Source: Arenibacter certesii DSM 19833
GTDB lineage: Bacteria > Bacteroidota > Bacteroidia > Flavobacteriales > Flavobacteriaceae
Direction of reading: 5' to 3'
Length of the DNA stretch: 33,111 nucleotides
NCBI RefSeq assembly: GCF_000429545.1
Contig: NZ_AUCB01000041.1
Location: 1 to 33,111, forward strand
Part shown: in pieces, positions 1 through 8,854 of the stretch
How the letters are laid out: each line of letters begins with the position of its first letter
How positions within the stretch are numbered: position 1 is the first letter of the stretch
Translations under genes and position numbers: made by a program
Notes under the pieces: generated by a model
The model's input: only the letters and a program-made list of their open reading frames with translations
The model's database searches: none
What the model was told of the DNA's origin: nothing

Positions 1-699
1 AGCGCTTAAAAACGCCGCCTGGGGGTCTATTACATTGTCCCAAATCTCTACTAGGCTGAGCTCATACTCCACATTGGTGACATTGATACTCCTAGGGGTC
101 CACTGAAAAATAATGTTCTGCGGATTGGTCTCTGCGATATTGGCCCTGTTTACAGGTGCTATCAAGAAGGCCGGTTCGTTTTGGAAAATAACGCTGACCG
201 CACAGCTTTTTTGTGAGAGCTGTTTACCGGTAGTAGCATCCAACACTTCAAAACAAAATTGATAGGCACCTTCAGGAATGGCTTTACCATATACGTTGGG
301 TGAAATACCCGTAATATTTTCAAATTTAAAATACGGCGCCAAGTCTACATTGGTAAGGACTAATGGACTTCCTCCTTCCAAAAAGAATGGACCTGCCCCT
401 ACCACCATATCGTTGCTGCGGAATTGGATACCATTTCCTTGGAAGTAGGCCCGCAGTCGCACTTCCCTATTGGCGATTTGAAAATCGTTCAGGATCAGCT
501 GCACACGTAGGGGACTATTTATGGTACTGGCATTGGCATATTCGGAGAAATAAATGGGTGGAGGAGGAGTGGCCTGAGGAATTACCTGTACAGGAAAGGA
601 TTGGGAATAGGCAATTCCTTGGTCTCCAAAAAGTTGCATCAAGAAAATCACTAATATGATAAGTGATTTTCTGATTAATTTAATTCCATCATTATCCAT
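1..699 (-). CDS. N-terminal part of a large secreted protein (TANFOR/Fn3-like), runs off window
   Basis: The frame is open from an ATG at 699 to the left edge, giving 233 residues without a stop, so the gene continues outside the window. The N-terminus has basic residues (KLIRK) followed by a hydrophobic stretch (SLIILVIFLMQLF) and SQSFP, which reads as a signal peptide. The mature part is beta-rich with prolines (PQATPPPPIYFSEYAN), and around residues 190-210 has NRANIAETNPQNIIFQW and a fibronectin-like strand pattern. This matches my memory of the start of the TANFOR-domain proteins of Bacteroidetes, which are long surface proteins of unknown role. It lies 51 bp downstream of the outer-membrane barrel gene on the same strand, so the two are probably co-transcribed. 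An internal ATG at residue 21 is a less likely start because it would cut the signal peptide. Secretion is well supported; the family name is tentative. Confidence 0.7.
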   Translation of the reverse strand, partial: MDNDGIKLIRKSLIILVIFLMQLFGDQGIAYSQSFPVQVIPQATPPPPIYFSEYANASTINSPLRVQLILNDFQIANREVRLRAYFQGNGIQFRSNDMVVGAGPFFLEGGSPLVLTNVDLAPYFKFENITGISPNVYGKAIPEGAYQFCFEVLDATTGKQLSQKSCAVSVIFQNEPAFLIAPVNRANIAETNPQNIIFQWTPRSINVTNVEYELSLVEIWDNVIDPQAAFLSA

Positions 700-750
700 A
701 TTTCTGTTCCTGTAAAATGATCTTCATGGCATTTATTCTATAAGTGCCTA

Positions 751-3207
751 TCAATTCTTATTTATATATCTCAACTTATAGGCATCAGGGTTAACCGTGC
801 CAATGGATTTTTTATAGTAATAATCAATTATTTCGTTTTCTAATAAGTACTCTAGCTCTTCTAAATCTCCATTTTTCTCGTATAATCGGTATGCATTTGT
901 TGTAATGTGAGCCATAAATCCTTTTAAATATCCATAGGGTGTTTCAACAACCTCTATGGAATTATATTGAGCGAATTCTTTCTCCATCCATCGGTGACCA
1001 AATAATTTCTGACTCCGTTCTTTGTGATCTGCTAATAATAGGGTGTAATCTCTTTGTTCTTCTTCAGTGGTTACTTGAATGTCTGGGTTTCTGGTTAGAG
1101 GGTGTTCATCCCGCTTAACCTTAGTCTCTACGAAAAGCTTTTCCAGCGTAAAATCAATTTTTCGCATGTCTAGTTTAATTCCAGTTATCACACTATAAAG
1201 GGAGGCATTTAATAGGGCTTTAAAATCTCCATAATCGTACAAGGCTTGTAAAAATGCTAATGCCTTTTCTTTATATTCCCCGACGTTTCGCTGCTCTTTT
1301 ACCAGGGCCAATAACATGCCTAATTCATCCTTTTTATATAGTGGAATATTGGCGAATTGTGGACTTTGGAAAACAAGGGTCAATTGTCGGTTAATTTCTG
1401 GAATAGTGCCACTATAAGAGACGTTTCTATAGCGAAATTTAAGGGTGCTTTCCTTGGAGCTGCTGTTGCGATTTTGGGTATTCCGATTTCCCTGCTGAAA
1501 TTCTAACTTAAAATTGTCAAAGGAATAACTGTAGCCAAAGGTGAGAGTAATATCACGAGAGCTTTTTAAGTCGGTTTTCCTAAATAGTGCCATAAAATTA
1601 AGGCTGAGGTTATGCTTTTTTAATAGCGCATAATTGCTGCCTAATCTTAGATTATACACCTTGTTCTGCTGCTCTCCATTGGCAAAGGAGGTATTATAGG
1701 AAGTAGAAAGATTAGCTCGCAGTTTTTTGTCAAAATAATGTTTTCCCACAGCTATAGTCGGGCCCAAGGTTAGACTATTATCTGTTGCACCTATGGTATT
1801 ATAAGAGGTGTTTGCTGCCAAAGTCACCGTCATAGCGCGTTCTAAATATCCTAAGGTATATGCTGCAGAGCCGTTGTAGAAGGCATTATTTCCGCCCTCT
1901 ATAGTCTGACCTTCTTGTTGGTTGTTTGAATTTTGATAGACCATATTAAGACTAGCACTATGTTGGTGGCCTTTGGTCTTTTTCACCATATAGTTAAATC
2001 CGAGGTTGGCATTTTGTGAAATCTGTCGGTAGTTTAAAGTATCCAAGTTATCGAACTCCCCAACTTGATTAATATAATCGAACTGATCGCGGATATTGGT
2101 ATAGGATTGAAAATTGGAGTAGGCGGCATTGATCCCCAACCGTTCCGATGCCGTATAATTTAGGTTTACTGAACTTACAACACGTTGTTGGTCCGATGTT
2201 TTGGCATTGTCTAAATTATCCTTTTGCAGACCCGCATTTACACTAAGGCTCACCTTATTATCAAACAAGGTCTGACTAGCGTTTACGGTAATGTTTTCCA
2301 AGTCGTTGTTAAAATAATAAGCGCCTAACGTCTTATATTCTGGGTCTATACGCTCATATCCAACCCCCAATGTGCCATTACCGGCGGGATAGCTAAACGA
2401 GGCGTTTAACGCATTGTAATAATTGGTGGTGATATTTTCCTTTAGTATAAAGGCTAGTATGCCCTTGGAGGATGGAGCATCTGTGAGGCGAGTATCTTCG
2501 GTAACTCCAGAAATAGCATATTCTATTCGGATTTGGGCTTTGTCCAATAACCGGAATTCCGACTCAAAGGAAAGCACGGCATTTTCTTTTGGTGATAGCC
2601 CTAATTCCATTGGAAATGGATTCTCAATGGAATTTTCATCGTCCTCTGCTTTAAAAAGGATGACTCCTAGTTTCATGAATTCAAAATCATAAGCGGTCTT
2701 CACTCCATATCCCATACGTTTGTAGGCGGTTATTGCCCGTGGCGCTTCGGAATTGTATTCCGTAGCTTTTAAAAACCTTCCATACATGGCGCTGATTTGG
2801 AACTTTCCTTCGGGGTTCAGTTCAAAGCCTCCTCCAGTAAACTGATGTCCGCTTAAAGTATAGGGGGAGAAACTCATGCTTACATCGCCAATATGGGCGG
2901 TGGCCCATTTGTAGGAAGGGTGGAGGCTTAATCTGTTAAAGTTAAACGGGTTGGGAAAATTGAAATTTTGATTGGAATAGGTGAATGATAATGGGATACT
3001 ATAGAGTCCGGCTACATTAAAATTTAGGGCTCCAGTAAGGAAGTAGGTCAGGTCTTTTCTGTTGGCGGTACCATCATAGTAGACTGCATTTGCGGCCACT
3101 CCACCATTATATCGCAACCATTTTTCCTTATCCAGCTCGTCAAAATTGATGCTCTGGGAAAAACCAAGCGAACAGAATAGTAAAAAAGGTGCTAATGATT
3201 TTGACAA
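751..3207 (-). CDS. Large outer-membrane beta-barrel protein with helical C-terminal region
   Basis: 818 residues. A short signal peptide (LAPFLLFCSLGFSQS) is followed by a long series of alternating aromatic and polar strands from about residue 20 to 615 (for example SIPLSFTYSNQNFNFPNPFN), typical of a Bacteroidetes outer-membrane barrel. From about residue 625 the character changes to charged, helical sequence (ELGMLLALVKEQRNV, LEELEYLLENEIIDYYYKK), perhaps a periplasmic domain. There is no SusC plug or TonB box. The start is a TTG at 3207: the nearby ATG at 3226 is in another frame and the in-frame stop at 3223-3225 leaves no ATG, while the TTG frame gives the signal peptide. An AAAGGA stretch sits just upstream of it. 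The gene precedes the TANFOR-like gene and probably forms a surface-protein pair with it. I do not know its function; the two-part architecture is the notable point. Confidence 0.75.
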   Translation of the reverse strand: MSKSLAPFLLFCSLGFSQSINFDELDKEKWLRYNGGVAANAVYYDGTANRKDLTYFLTGALNFNVAGLYSIPLSFTYSNQNFNFPNPFNFNRLSLHPSYKWATAHIGDVSMSFSPYTLSGHQFTGGGFELNPEGKFQISAMYGRFLKATEYNSEAPRAITAYKRMGYGVKTAYDFEFMKLGVILFKAEDDENSIENPFPMELGLSPKENAVLSFESEFRLLDKAQIRIEYAISGVTEDTRLTDAPSSKGILAFILKENITTNYYNALNASFSYPAGNGTLGVGYERIDPEYKTLGAYYFNNDLENITVNASQTLFDNKVSLSVNAGLQKDNLDNAKTSDQQRVVSSVNLNYTASERLGINAAYSNFQSYTNIRDQFDYINQVGEFDNLDTLNYRQISQNANLGFNYMVKKTKGHQHSASLNMVYQNSNNQQEGQTIEGGNNAFYNGSAAYTLGYLERAMTVTLAANTSYNTIGATDNSLTLGPTIAVGKHYFDKKLRANLSTSYNTSFANGEQQNKVYNLRLGSNYALLKKHNLSLNFMALFRKTDLKSSRDITLTFGYSYSFDNFKLEFQQGNRNTQNRNSSSKESTLKFRYRNVSYSGTIPEINRQLTLVFQSPQFANIPLYKKDELGMLLALVKEQRNVGEYKEKALAFLQALYDYGDFKALLNASLYSVITGIKLDMRKIDFTLEKLFVETKVKRDEHPLTRNPDIQVTTEEEQRDYTLLLADHKERSQKLFGHRWMEKEFAQYNSIEVVETPYGYLKGFMAHITTNAYRLYEKNGDLEELEYLLENEIIDYYYKKSIGTVNPDAYKLRYINKN

Positions 3208-3492
3208 TATGATGTCCTTTAATCATAAAAAAAGTTAAAAAATTAATAATTTCCTAATTTGTTCGCTGAAATACCATTTAAAATTACAAATAATTCAAAT
3301 GAGGTGCGTTGTAAATCTTTTAGTCTTAAAATTTAGCTGATGTTGAATGTGAAAAACAATAGTGAGATTTTTTGATTTTCGGGGAAAGTTCGCCTAATAT
3401 TACCTTAGCGCTCACATTGGGCGGACTTCATACCTATTTCTGTCAGTATATATGAGTGAAGTGGAATAGTGAATGCCCATAAATCTCAGAAG

Positions 3493-3747
3493 TTAATCAA
3501 GTTCGTTATTTGACTGTGGTTGTTTTTTAAACAGATACGAGACCCCAAATTTGAAGGAAAGGAAAGTCAAAATAAAACTTAGTAGCCAGGGTATAAAGTA
3601 ACCTACAATCCTGCCAAGATTAAAGGCGGTTATTTCTGCTGAAATTAATTCTATTAATGCAGGTTTTGAAGCCAATAATGCTTTACCAATCAATATTGAG
3701 AGAAAGACCGCTATAATTAGTAATATAGCATCTTTTAATTTTCTCAT
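3493..3747 (-). CDS. Small two-helix membrane protein, unknown function
   Basis: 84 residues with an ATG start. Two hydrophobic segments are visible: about residues 8-28 (AILLIIAVFLSILIGKALL) and about 46-72 (RIVGYFIPWLLSFILTFLSF), followed by a polar tail (KKQPQSNNELD). The N-terminus is basic (MRKLK), which suggests an inner-membrane protein rather than a cleaved signal peptide. It sits alone between the S10 peptidase gene (55 bp upstream) and the outer-membrane barrel gene (285 bp downstream), on the same strand as both. I recognise no family. Codon use is like its neighbours, and the membrane pattern makes a chance reading frame unlikely. Confidence 0.6.
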   Translation of the reverse strand: MRKLKDAILLIIAVFLSILIGKALLASKPALIELISAEITAFNLGRIVGYFIPWLLSFILTFLSFKFGVSYLFKKQPQSNNELD

Positions 3748-3802
3748 TGTTTTAGTAATTGCAATTAGTCTACAGCTAATTGATATTAATCATTTTATAG
3801 CG

Positions 3803-5302
3803 CTATTTTTTTCTAGTATACTGTGCAGGCGCACCTTCTTTAGGGGTAGCTTCTTTAATAAATTCCCTGATATGTTCATTAGAGGTAGCCAAGTCTTCGC
3901 TTCTAAGGTACATCATATGACCGCTTCTATATCCTTTCCAGCTCATACGATCCTTTAATTTTCCGCTAGGATCCATTTGCCATAGGTTGTATTTTGAGTT
4001 AAAGTAATCTGTTCCTCCATCATAATATCCTGCTTGTACCAGTAATTTTAAATAAGGATTTTGTGCCATGGCTTTACGAAGATCTTCTGCAGTTGTATTG
4101 TTACTCCTATCCCAAGGATGTACGGGGCCGAACATATTATATTTTAGGTCTGTCTCATATTTGAGATGATTTTTCATATAGTAATTAATTGCCGGTGTAA
4201 AGGAATGTAACCAACTGGTAAGCTCCGCTGAATAATCTGGATGCTCACCAGCATCCATCTTATCTATTCCAAGATATCTAGAGTCTAGCCTTCCTACGGT
4301 AAAGCCCTCATCGCGAAGTAATTCTTTCCAGAAAAACCCTTTTGGGATCCTTAAATTATGTTCTAAAATTACTTTTTCGGACAACCCGGTATATCTCGCA
4401 ATCTGCGCCGCAACGTTCATTTTCTCCTGTTGGGAAAGAAAACCGCCCTTGGCTATTGCCGGAATTAATTCGTTAACAGTATATTCTTCCACTTCTGGTA
4501 ACATATCGGTTAAATCCTTCCCTTGAAGATCCGATGGTAGTTTCTTAAAATACCAAGCTGTTGCCGCGTAATAGGGAAGTAGGTTAGCTGCTTCAACTGC
4601 GGTGCCACGTTCTATCCCTAAACCGGTTGGTGAAACTAGGATAACACCATTTAAATACATCCAGTGTGAGTTCTGCAATTCTAAGGATAGTCCGGATACC
4701 CTTGGCGTACCATAACTCTCCCCGATTAAATATTTTGGAGAGGCCCATCGGTTTTCACGGGTTACAAAGGTATCTATCCAACTGGCTAAATATTTAATAT
4801 CTTGTTTTACTCCAAAGAAGTTTTTTGCCATTTCCCCTTTATCCATAGTGGTAACCGCACGGGAATATCCCGTGTTTACCGGGTTTACATATACAATGTC
4901 TGCAACATCTAAAATAGAATGGGGATTATCTTTAATTCCATAGGGTTGTACGGGGTAACCTTCATCATCAATGGAAAGAATTTTAGGACCGGTATAGGCT
5001 ATATGCATCCAAACAGATGCTGATCCGGGACCACCATTAAAGGAAATAACAAGGGGTCTTTTGGACTTGTCCGTAATACCAGATCGCTCGTAAAAAGTGT
5101 AGTGGAGCCCTGCAATAATTTCTCCTTTATCATTCCACACTGGCTGTTTTCCAGTAGTGGCCTTATATTTTACCGGTACGCCTTTTATGATTACCTGTCC
5201 ACTGGTGGTTACCGTAGTATCCATACTGGTATTTCGCTGTTGCGCATTTAGGGAGAAAGTAAAAATGCTAAAAACTAATACGATGGCGTAAATTCTATTC
5301 AT
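3803..5302 (-). CDS. Secreted serine carboxypeptidase-like protein (peptidase family S10)
   Basis: 499 residues, starting with a signal peptide (MNRIYAIVLVFSIFTFSLNA, cut near residue 20). The S10 alpha/beta-hydrolase landmarks are all present. SFNGGPGSAS at 87-96 forms the oxyanion region, GESYG at 194-198 holds the nucleophile Ser196, the probable acid is Asp428 in AGYYDGGTD, and the catalytic His is His462 in YRSGHMMYL. The protein therefore looks active. Family members remove C-terminal residues from peptides at acidic pH; here it is expected in the periplasm or outside the cell. The gene is monocistronic in appearance, 175 bp from the GNAT gene upstream. Substrate cannot be told from sequence. 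Family assignment is secure. Confidence 0.92.
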   Translation of the reverse strand: MNRIYAIVLVFSIFTFSLNAQQRNTSMDTTVTTSGQVIIKGVPVKYKATTGKQPVWNDKGEIIAGLHYTFYERSGITDKSKRPLVISFNGGPGSASVWMHIAYTGPKILSIDDEGYPVQPYGIKDNPHSILDVADIVYVNPVNTGYSRAVTTMDKGEMAKNFFGVKQDIKYLASWIDTFVTRENRWASPKYLIGESYGTPRVSGLSLELQNSHWMYLNGVILVSPTGLGIERGTAVEAANLLPYYAATAWYFKKLPSDLQGKDLTDMLPEVEEYTVNELIPAIAKGGFLSQQEKMNVAAQIARYTGLSEKVILEHNLRIPKGFFWKELLRDEGFTVGRLDSRYLGIDKMDAGEHPDYSAELTSWLHSFTPAINYYMKNHLKYETDLKYNMFGPVHPWDRSNNTTAEDLRKAMAQNPYLKLLVQAGYYDGGTDYFNSKYNLWQMDPSGKLKDRMSWKGYRSGHMMYLRSEDLATSNEHIREFIKEATPKEGAPAQYTRKK

Positions 5303-5477
5303 TGTAATTCCTTTTGATGCCTAAAGATAATAATCTTTTATAACCCTACTTGTTTGTAAAAAATTCAGATGAAGGTTGGTTAAATGGGCATGTTATAACC
5401 AAACTAGCTATTATCCCTCACAATGATGGGGTGGAAATATTTTAGAACAATATTTTATGTCTTGTTCATCTCTTAGC

Positions 5478-6011
5478 TCATTGCAATTCGATTAATTTCC
5501 ATTCATGTTTGCCTGATACATAAGTCTTTAAATCGGTAAACCCCACGGCATAATGGGCATTTAAAGATCGTGGATTGCTAGTGTCCACTTCGGTGATAAT
5601 GCGCTTATATTGTGGGGGGAGGGTTTGCTTCATTGTTTTATATAGCTCACGGAATATCCCCTTTTTTCGGTATGATTTGTCAATGCAAATCTGTCCCATA
5701 ATTATATAGGGGTCGGGAGGGGGCAGTAAGCTGTTTATTTCCGCAATCATTGGTTTTAGAATTTCTATCTCTAGACCAAAGTTTGGGTGCATACAAAGGG
5801 CATAGCCTACAACTACAGCACCATCTTTGGCAATGATGTGCGGACAAACAGCATTCATCCTATTTAGTAATTCCAAATTATGAGATACGGTAACAAATCC
5901 CTCTTGCGTCTTCTCTCCCGAACTTAAATTTTCTGGAGAATTCTTGCTCTGCAGACTTAAAATCTGTATTAGTTCGCTTTCTTTGGTGCAAGTGGTGGTT
6001 ACGATGCCCAT
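5478..6011 (-). CDS. GNAT-family N-acetyltransferase
   Basis: 177 residues, cytoplasmic (no signal peptide). The acetyl-CoA binding motif A is seen at about 125-140 as GQICIDKSYRKKGIFREL, with the R-x-x-G-I/x form of the pyrophosphate loop (RKKGIF). Further on, the C-terminal GNAT pattern EVDTSNPRSLNAHYAVGF is complete. The start ATG lies one base after the stop codon of the upstream M61 peptidase gene, so the two are translationally coupled and transcribed together. The acceptor substrate is unknown; pairing with a peptidase may hint at peptide or amino-acid acetylation, but that is inference only. Confidence 0.88.
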   Translation of the reverse strand: MGIVTTTCTKESELIQILSLQSKNSPENLSSGEKTQEGFVTVSHNLELLNRMNAVCPHIIAKDGAVVVGYALCMHPNFGLEIEILKPMIAEINSLLPPPDPYIIMGQICIDKSYRKKGIFRELYKTMKQTLPPQYKRIITEVDTSNPRSLNAHYAVGFTDLKTYVSGKHEWKLIELQ

Positions 6012-6012
6012 A

Positions 6013-7821
6013 TTATTCCACTTTTAACCAATCTCTTCTATTTTTCAATACCTTCTTACGAGGTTTATCACCTTCCTTTTCAACTAACTGAATGCCGTAA
6101 GCAGGATTCCCCGTTAAAACTACAGTGGTAGTTTTTGGAACGCCGTAACGATTATAGGCTACTTTTAGAGTATCCCCAACCTCAAATTGGGATATAAAAT
6201 CGTTGAAGGATTGATTTGACGATAATGGGGTGTTATTAACAGTCATTATTACATCTCCTCTTTCTAGTCCTGCTTGGTAAGCAGGAGTGCCTATTTGGGT
6301 GTTGCGCTGAATGATACCCGCTCCAAATTGGTTAATAGCTACACTTGCTCCAAAATATGGCTGTTCTGTAGCCTGTTTTAAGGTCACTCCAACTGTTTGA
6401 AACAGGTTTCCATAATTGGGCATTTCACTTTTATAGATATAGTAATTAAAGAAATGGTCTCCAAACTCTTTTCCGGCATACTTCACCAACGTTTGGTGTA
6501 GATCATCTATGGTATAGGGGGTTTCACTTTTACCAAAGGTTTCCCAGACCAATTTGAAATAATCGTCCAGATTTAGTTTGTTTTCTCTAAGCGAAAGGTC
6601 TAATGCTAAACCGAGCATGCTGCCATAGGAATAATAAGAGATAAAGGTATTTTCCCTATTTACGGGGTCTACAGAAGTGGCGGCATCTACAAATGGTGCC
6701 TGATAACTCATTTCTATAGGGTTAAAAAACTGACGCCCTGGGGAATTCCAAACATAATTAAAAGTGCCCGTAAGTCCTTCTATATATTCCTCTGGGGTAA
6801 TAATTCCGGCTCTACAAAGTATTAAATTGGTGTAATAGCTAGTGAAACCTTCAGCAAACCATAGCTCCCCGCTCATATTGGCTTCTGCATAATTAAAGGG
6901 TTCCAAAGATTGTGGGCGTATGCGTTCTACATTCCAAGCATGAAAAAACTCATGCGAAACGGTACCAATATTATTTCTCATTCCGCCTTCTGCCAAGCCT
7001 TCTCTATCGGTAAGGATGGTAGAGTTTCGGTGCTCCATGCCGTCTCCGGAGGCATTAGGAATATAACAAGCTAAGAAGGTGTACTTTCCAAAATCAAAAT
7101 TAGGTAGTTCACCAAATACATCTTTTTGTGCTAGGACTATATTCTTCACCTGTTCAAAATAGGTGTCTAGCTCTGCTTCCGTACCGTTGTGGTGCAGTAC
7201 AAACTCAACCGTTTGGGTTTTGCCATTTTGCTCTACTTCAAATTGGCGAAGAGAAAAATCGCTGATTTCTATTGGACTATCCATAAAATACTGGAAATCG
7301 GGGGCTCTAAATTTAGTGTCCGATAGTTTTTCCAACTGTGTGGCCACTTTCCAGTTAAGGTCTTTCCGCACATCAACGTCAACTACAATTTCGCGTTCTG
7401 TCAATTGAGGGGAATAGATAAATGTAGCAGGTATGTTTAAGTGGGCATGGGTCTCATCTACTTGGGCATAAGTCCCATCGCCCCTATCGGCATAAAGGGT
7501 GTAGCTAACATTAACTTCCCCGTTATGGTCGGTAATATTCCATTGGTAAGGGTTGGGTCTATGGATATTTAATAGTTTTCCATTACCATCTGTAGCCTTA
7601 AGGTTATACACGTTTTTGGCAAATTCGTGAATGGCATATCGGCCGGGGGAAGAGCGTCCCATTCGTACGGAAAAGACTCCGGCGTCCAAATTAGTGAAGG
7701 ATGCTTTTATCTCTGCTTCGTGGTGAATAGCATTGTCAAAGGAAATTTGATATTGTATTGCTTGTGCCTGTAAGTTTAACGTGAAGATCAGGGTCATAAT
7801 TCCCAAAAAAATATTTTTCAT
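6013..7821 (-). CDS. M61 (glycyl aminopeptidase-like) metallopeptidase with PDZ domain
   Basis: 602 residues. Signal peptide MKNIFLGIMTLIFTLNLQAQ. An N-terminal beta domain (about 22-190) precedes the thermolysin-like catalytic domain: GMEHRNST at 261-268, HEFFH at 290-294 (zinc ligands His290 and His294, general base Glu291) and the third ligand Glu324 in WFAEGFTSYY. A PDZ domain spans about 490-570 (PAYQAGLERGDVIMTVNN). This is the usual M61 layout, and all catalytic residues are present. The family cleaves N-terminal residues, with a preference for Gly or Ala in characterised members; here it should act in the periplasm or outside. It heads a two-gene operon with the GNAT gene and is divergent from bioF, with a near-consensus -7 element (TATATTCG) about 60 bp upstream. 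Confidence 0.93.
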   Translation of the reverse strand: MKNIFLGIMTLIFTLNLQAQAIQYQISFDNAIHHEAEIKASFTNLDAGVFSVRMGRSSPGRYAIHEFAKNVYNLKATDGNGKLLNIHRPNPYQWNITDHNGEVNVSYTLYADRGDGTYAQVDETHAHLNIPATFIYSPQLTEREIVVDVDVRKDLNWKVATQLEKLSDTKFRAPDFQYFMDSPIEISDFSLRQFEVEQNGKTQTVEFVLHHNGTEAELDTYFEQVKNIVLAQKDVFGELPNFDFGKYTFLACYIPNASGDGMEHRNSTILTDREGLAEGGMRNNIGTVSHEFFHAWNVERIRPQSLEPFNYAEANMSGELWFAEGFTSYYTNLILCRAGIITPEEYIEGLTGTFNYVWNSPGRQFFNPIEMSYQAPFVDAATSVDPVNRENTFISYYSYGSMLGLALDLSLRENKLNLDDYFKLVWETFGKSETPYTIDDLHQTLVKYAGKEFGDHFFNYYIYKSEMPNYGNLFQTVGVTLKQATEQPYFGASVAINQFGAGIIQRNTQIGTPAYQAGLERGDVIMTVNNTPLSSNQSFNDFISQFEVGDTLKVAYNRYGVPKTTTVVLTGNPAYGIQLVEKEGDKPRKKVLKNRRDWLKVE

Positions 7822-7881
7822 ATGGAAATGCTTTATTTTAGAGCTTTTATGGAGGAGATTTTTTTAAAATCCTTCTGCTTG

Positions 7882-7889
7882 CGAATATA
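7882..7889 (-). promoter_or_regulatory. Possible -7 element for the M61-GNAT operon
   Basis: On the minus strand this reads TATATTCG, one base off the Bacteroidetes consensus TAnnTTTG. It lies about 60 bp upstream of the M61 start codon. I see no convincing TTG at the -33 distance, so this is a weak call. Confidence 0.3.
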
Positions 7890-7908
7890 CTATTAAAACA
7901 GGAAATAC

Positions 7909-7916
7909 TACATTTG
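7909..7916 (+). promoter_or_regulatory. Possible -7 element immediately before bioF
   Basis: TACATTTG fits TAnnTTTG exactly, but it ends only four bases before the bioF ATG, which would give an almost leaderless mRNA. The nearest upstream TTG is 27 bp away rather than about 19. It may be chance. Confidence 0.3.
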
Positions 7917-7920
7917 AGAT

Positions 7921-8820
7921 ATGGTGGAATTCCCTGAAAATTTCATGGCCAAATTAAACGAAAGACAAGAAAACAATGTCTTTCGAAAACTGCCGGTATC
8001 CAATAAGCTAGTCGATTTTTCTTCTAATGACTATTTGGGTTTTGCTAAAAACGAAGCTATTTTTATCTCGGTTTCGCAGTATCTGGTAGACAAGGGAATA
8101 ATGGCCAATGGCGCTACGGTATCCCGATTGTTGATCGGTAATTCTGAGCTTTATAATGAGCTAGAAGATTATTTGGCAAACTTTTTTAGATCTGATTCGG
8201 CCCTAGTGTTTAATTCCGGTTATGATGCCAATATTGGTTTTTTGCTGGCACTTACCGAGCTTCGTTTGGACCTAAACTGCTATTTGGTGGTAGATGAGGC
8301 CCATGCTATTGGTGTATTTGGGGAAAATAGTAGGGGGCCTTTGGTTGAATGGAATGTTGAAAATCAAAGTTTTGCTAGGATCGTCACTTTCGGTAAGGCA
8401 TTGGGTTGCCGCGGAGCTACTATTTTGGGAAGTAAGGACTTAACGGATTATCTGGTAAATTTTGCCCGAAGCTTTATTTACACCACAGCTATGCCGCCAC
8501 ATGCACAAGCTACGGCTTTGATAGCTATTACACAGCTGTCTCAATCGGAAGTAGAACAACTAGGGTTGAGAGCGAATATCACTTTTTTTAAGTCTAAATT
8601 AAACGAATTAGGCATTAGTGATCATTTTGTGCCTAGCAATTCTGCCGTTCATTGTTGTTCGGTAAAAGGAAACGACCAGGTAAAGGAATGGGCCTTAACC
8701 TTATAGAAAAATGGGTTTGATGTAAAGCCAATTCTTTCCCCAACGGTACCGGAAGGGAAAGTGCAATTACGATCCTGTTTGCATAGCTTTAATACCAAGG
8801 AGGAGATTAATAAATTATAG
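7921..8820 (+). pseudogene. bioF: bioF pseudogene: internal deletion plus premature TAG
   Basis: BioF (8-amino-7-oxononanoate synthase) condenses pimeloyl thioester with alanine using PLP. The N-terminal part (VDFSSNDYLGFAKNE, NGATVSRLLIGNSELYNELE), the VVDEAHAIGVFG motif at about 123-134 and the PLP lysine Lys159 (TFGKALGCRGA) are recognisable. Two lesions are visible. First, at about residue 107 (near 8240) NSGYDANIGF runs straight into LLALTEL and NCYLVVDEAH. About 65-75 residues that BioF normally has here, including the histidine that stacks on PLP, are missing, in frame. Second, a TAG at 8704-8706 interrupts the frame; after it the family's C-terminus continues in the same frame (KNGFDVKPILSPTVPEGK, LRSCLHSF) to a TAG at 8818-8820. 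Rejoined length is about 298 residues against about 370-390 in the family. Almost certainly non-functional. It is followed after 34 bp by the DUF2007 gene. Confidence 0.9.
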
Positions 8821-8854
8821 TCCACATTGTCCAATTTGTTTTAATCGAAAATAA

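Noticed and set aside
363..659. A plus-strand gene opposite the TANFOR-like protein
   Set aside because: Its sequence has no domain features, while the minus-strand frame gives a signal peptide and beta strands.
2423..2692. A plus-strand gene opposite the outer-membrane barrel gene
   Set aside because: It is the serine-rich shadow of the real gene on the other strand and has no family features.
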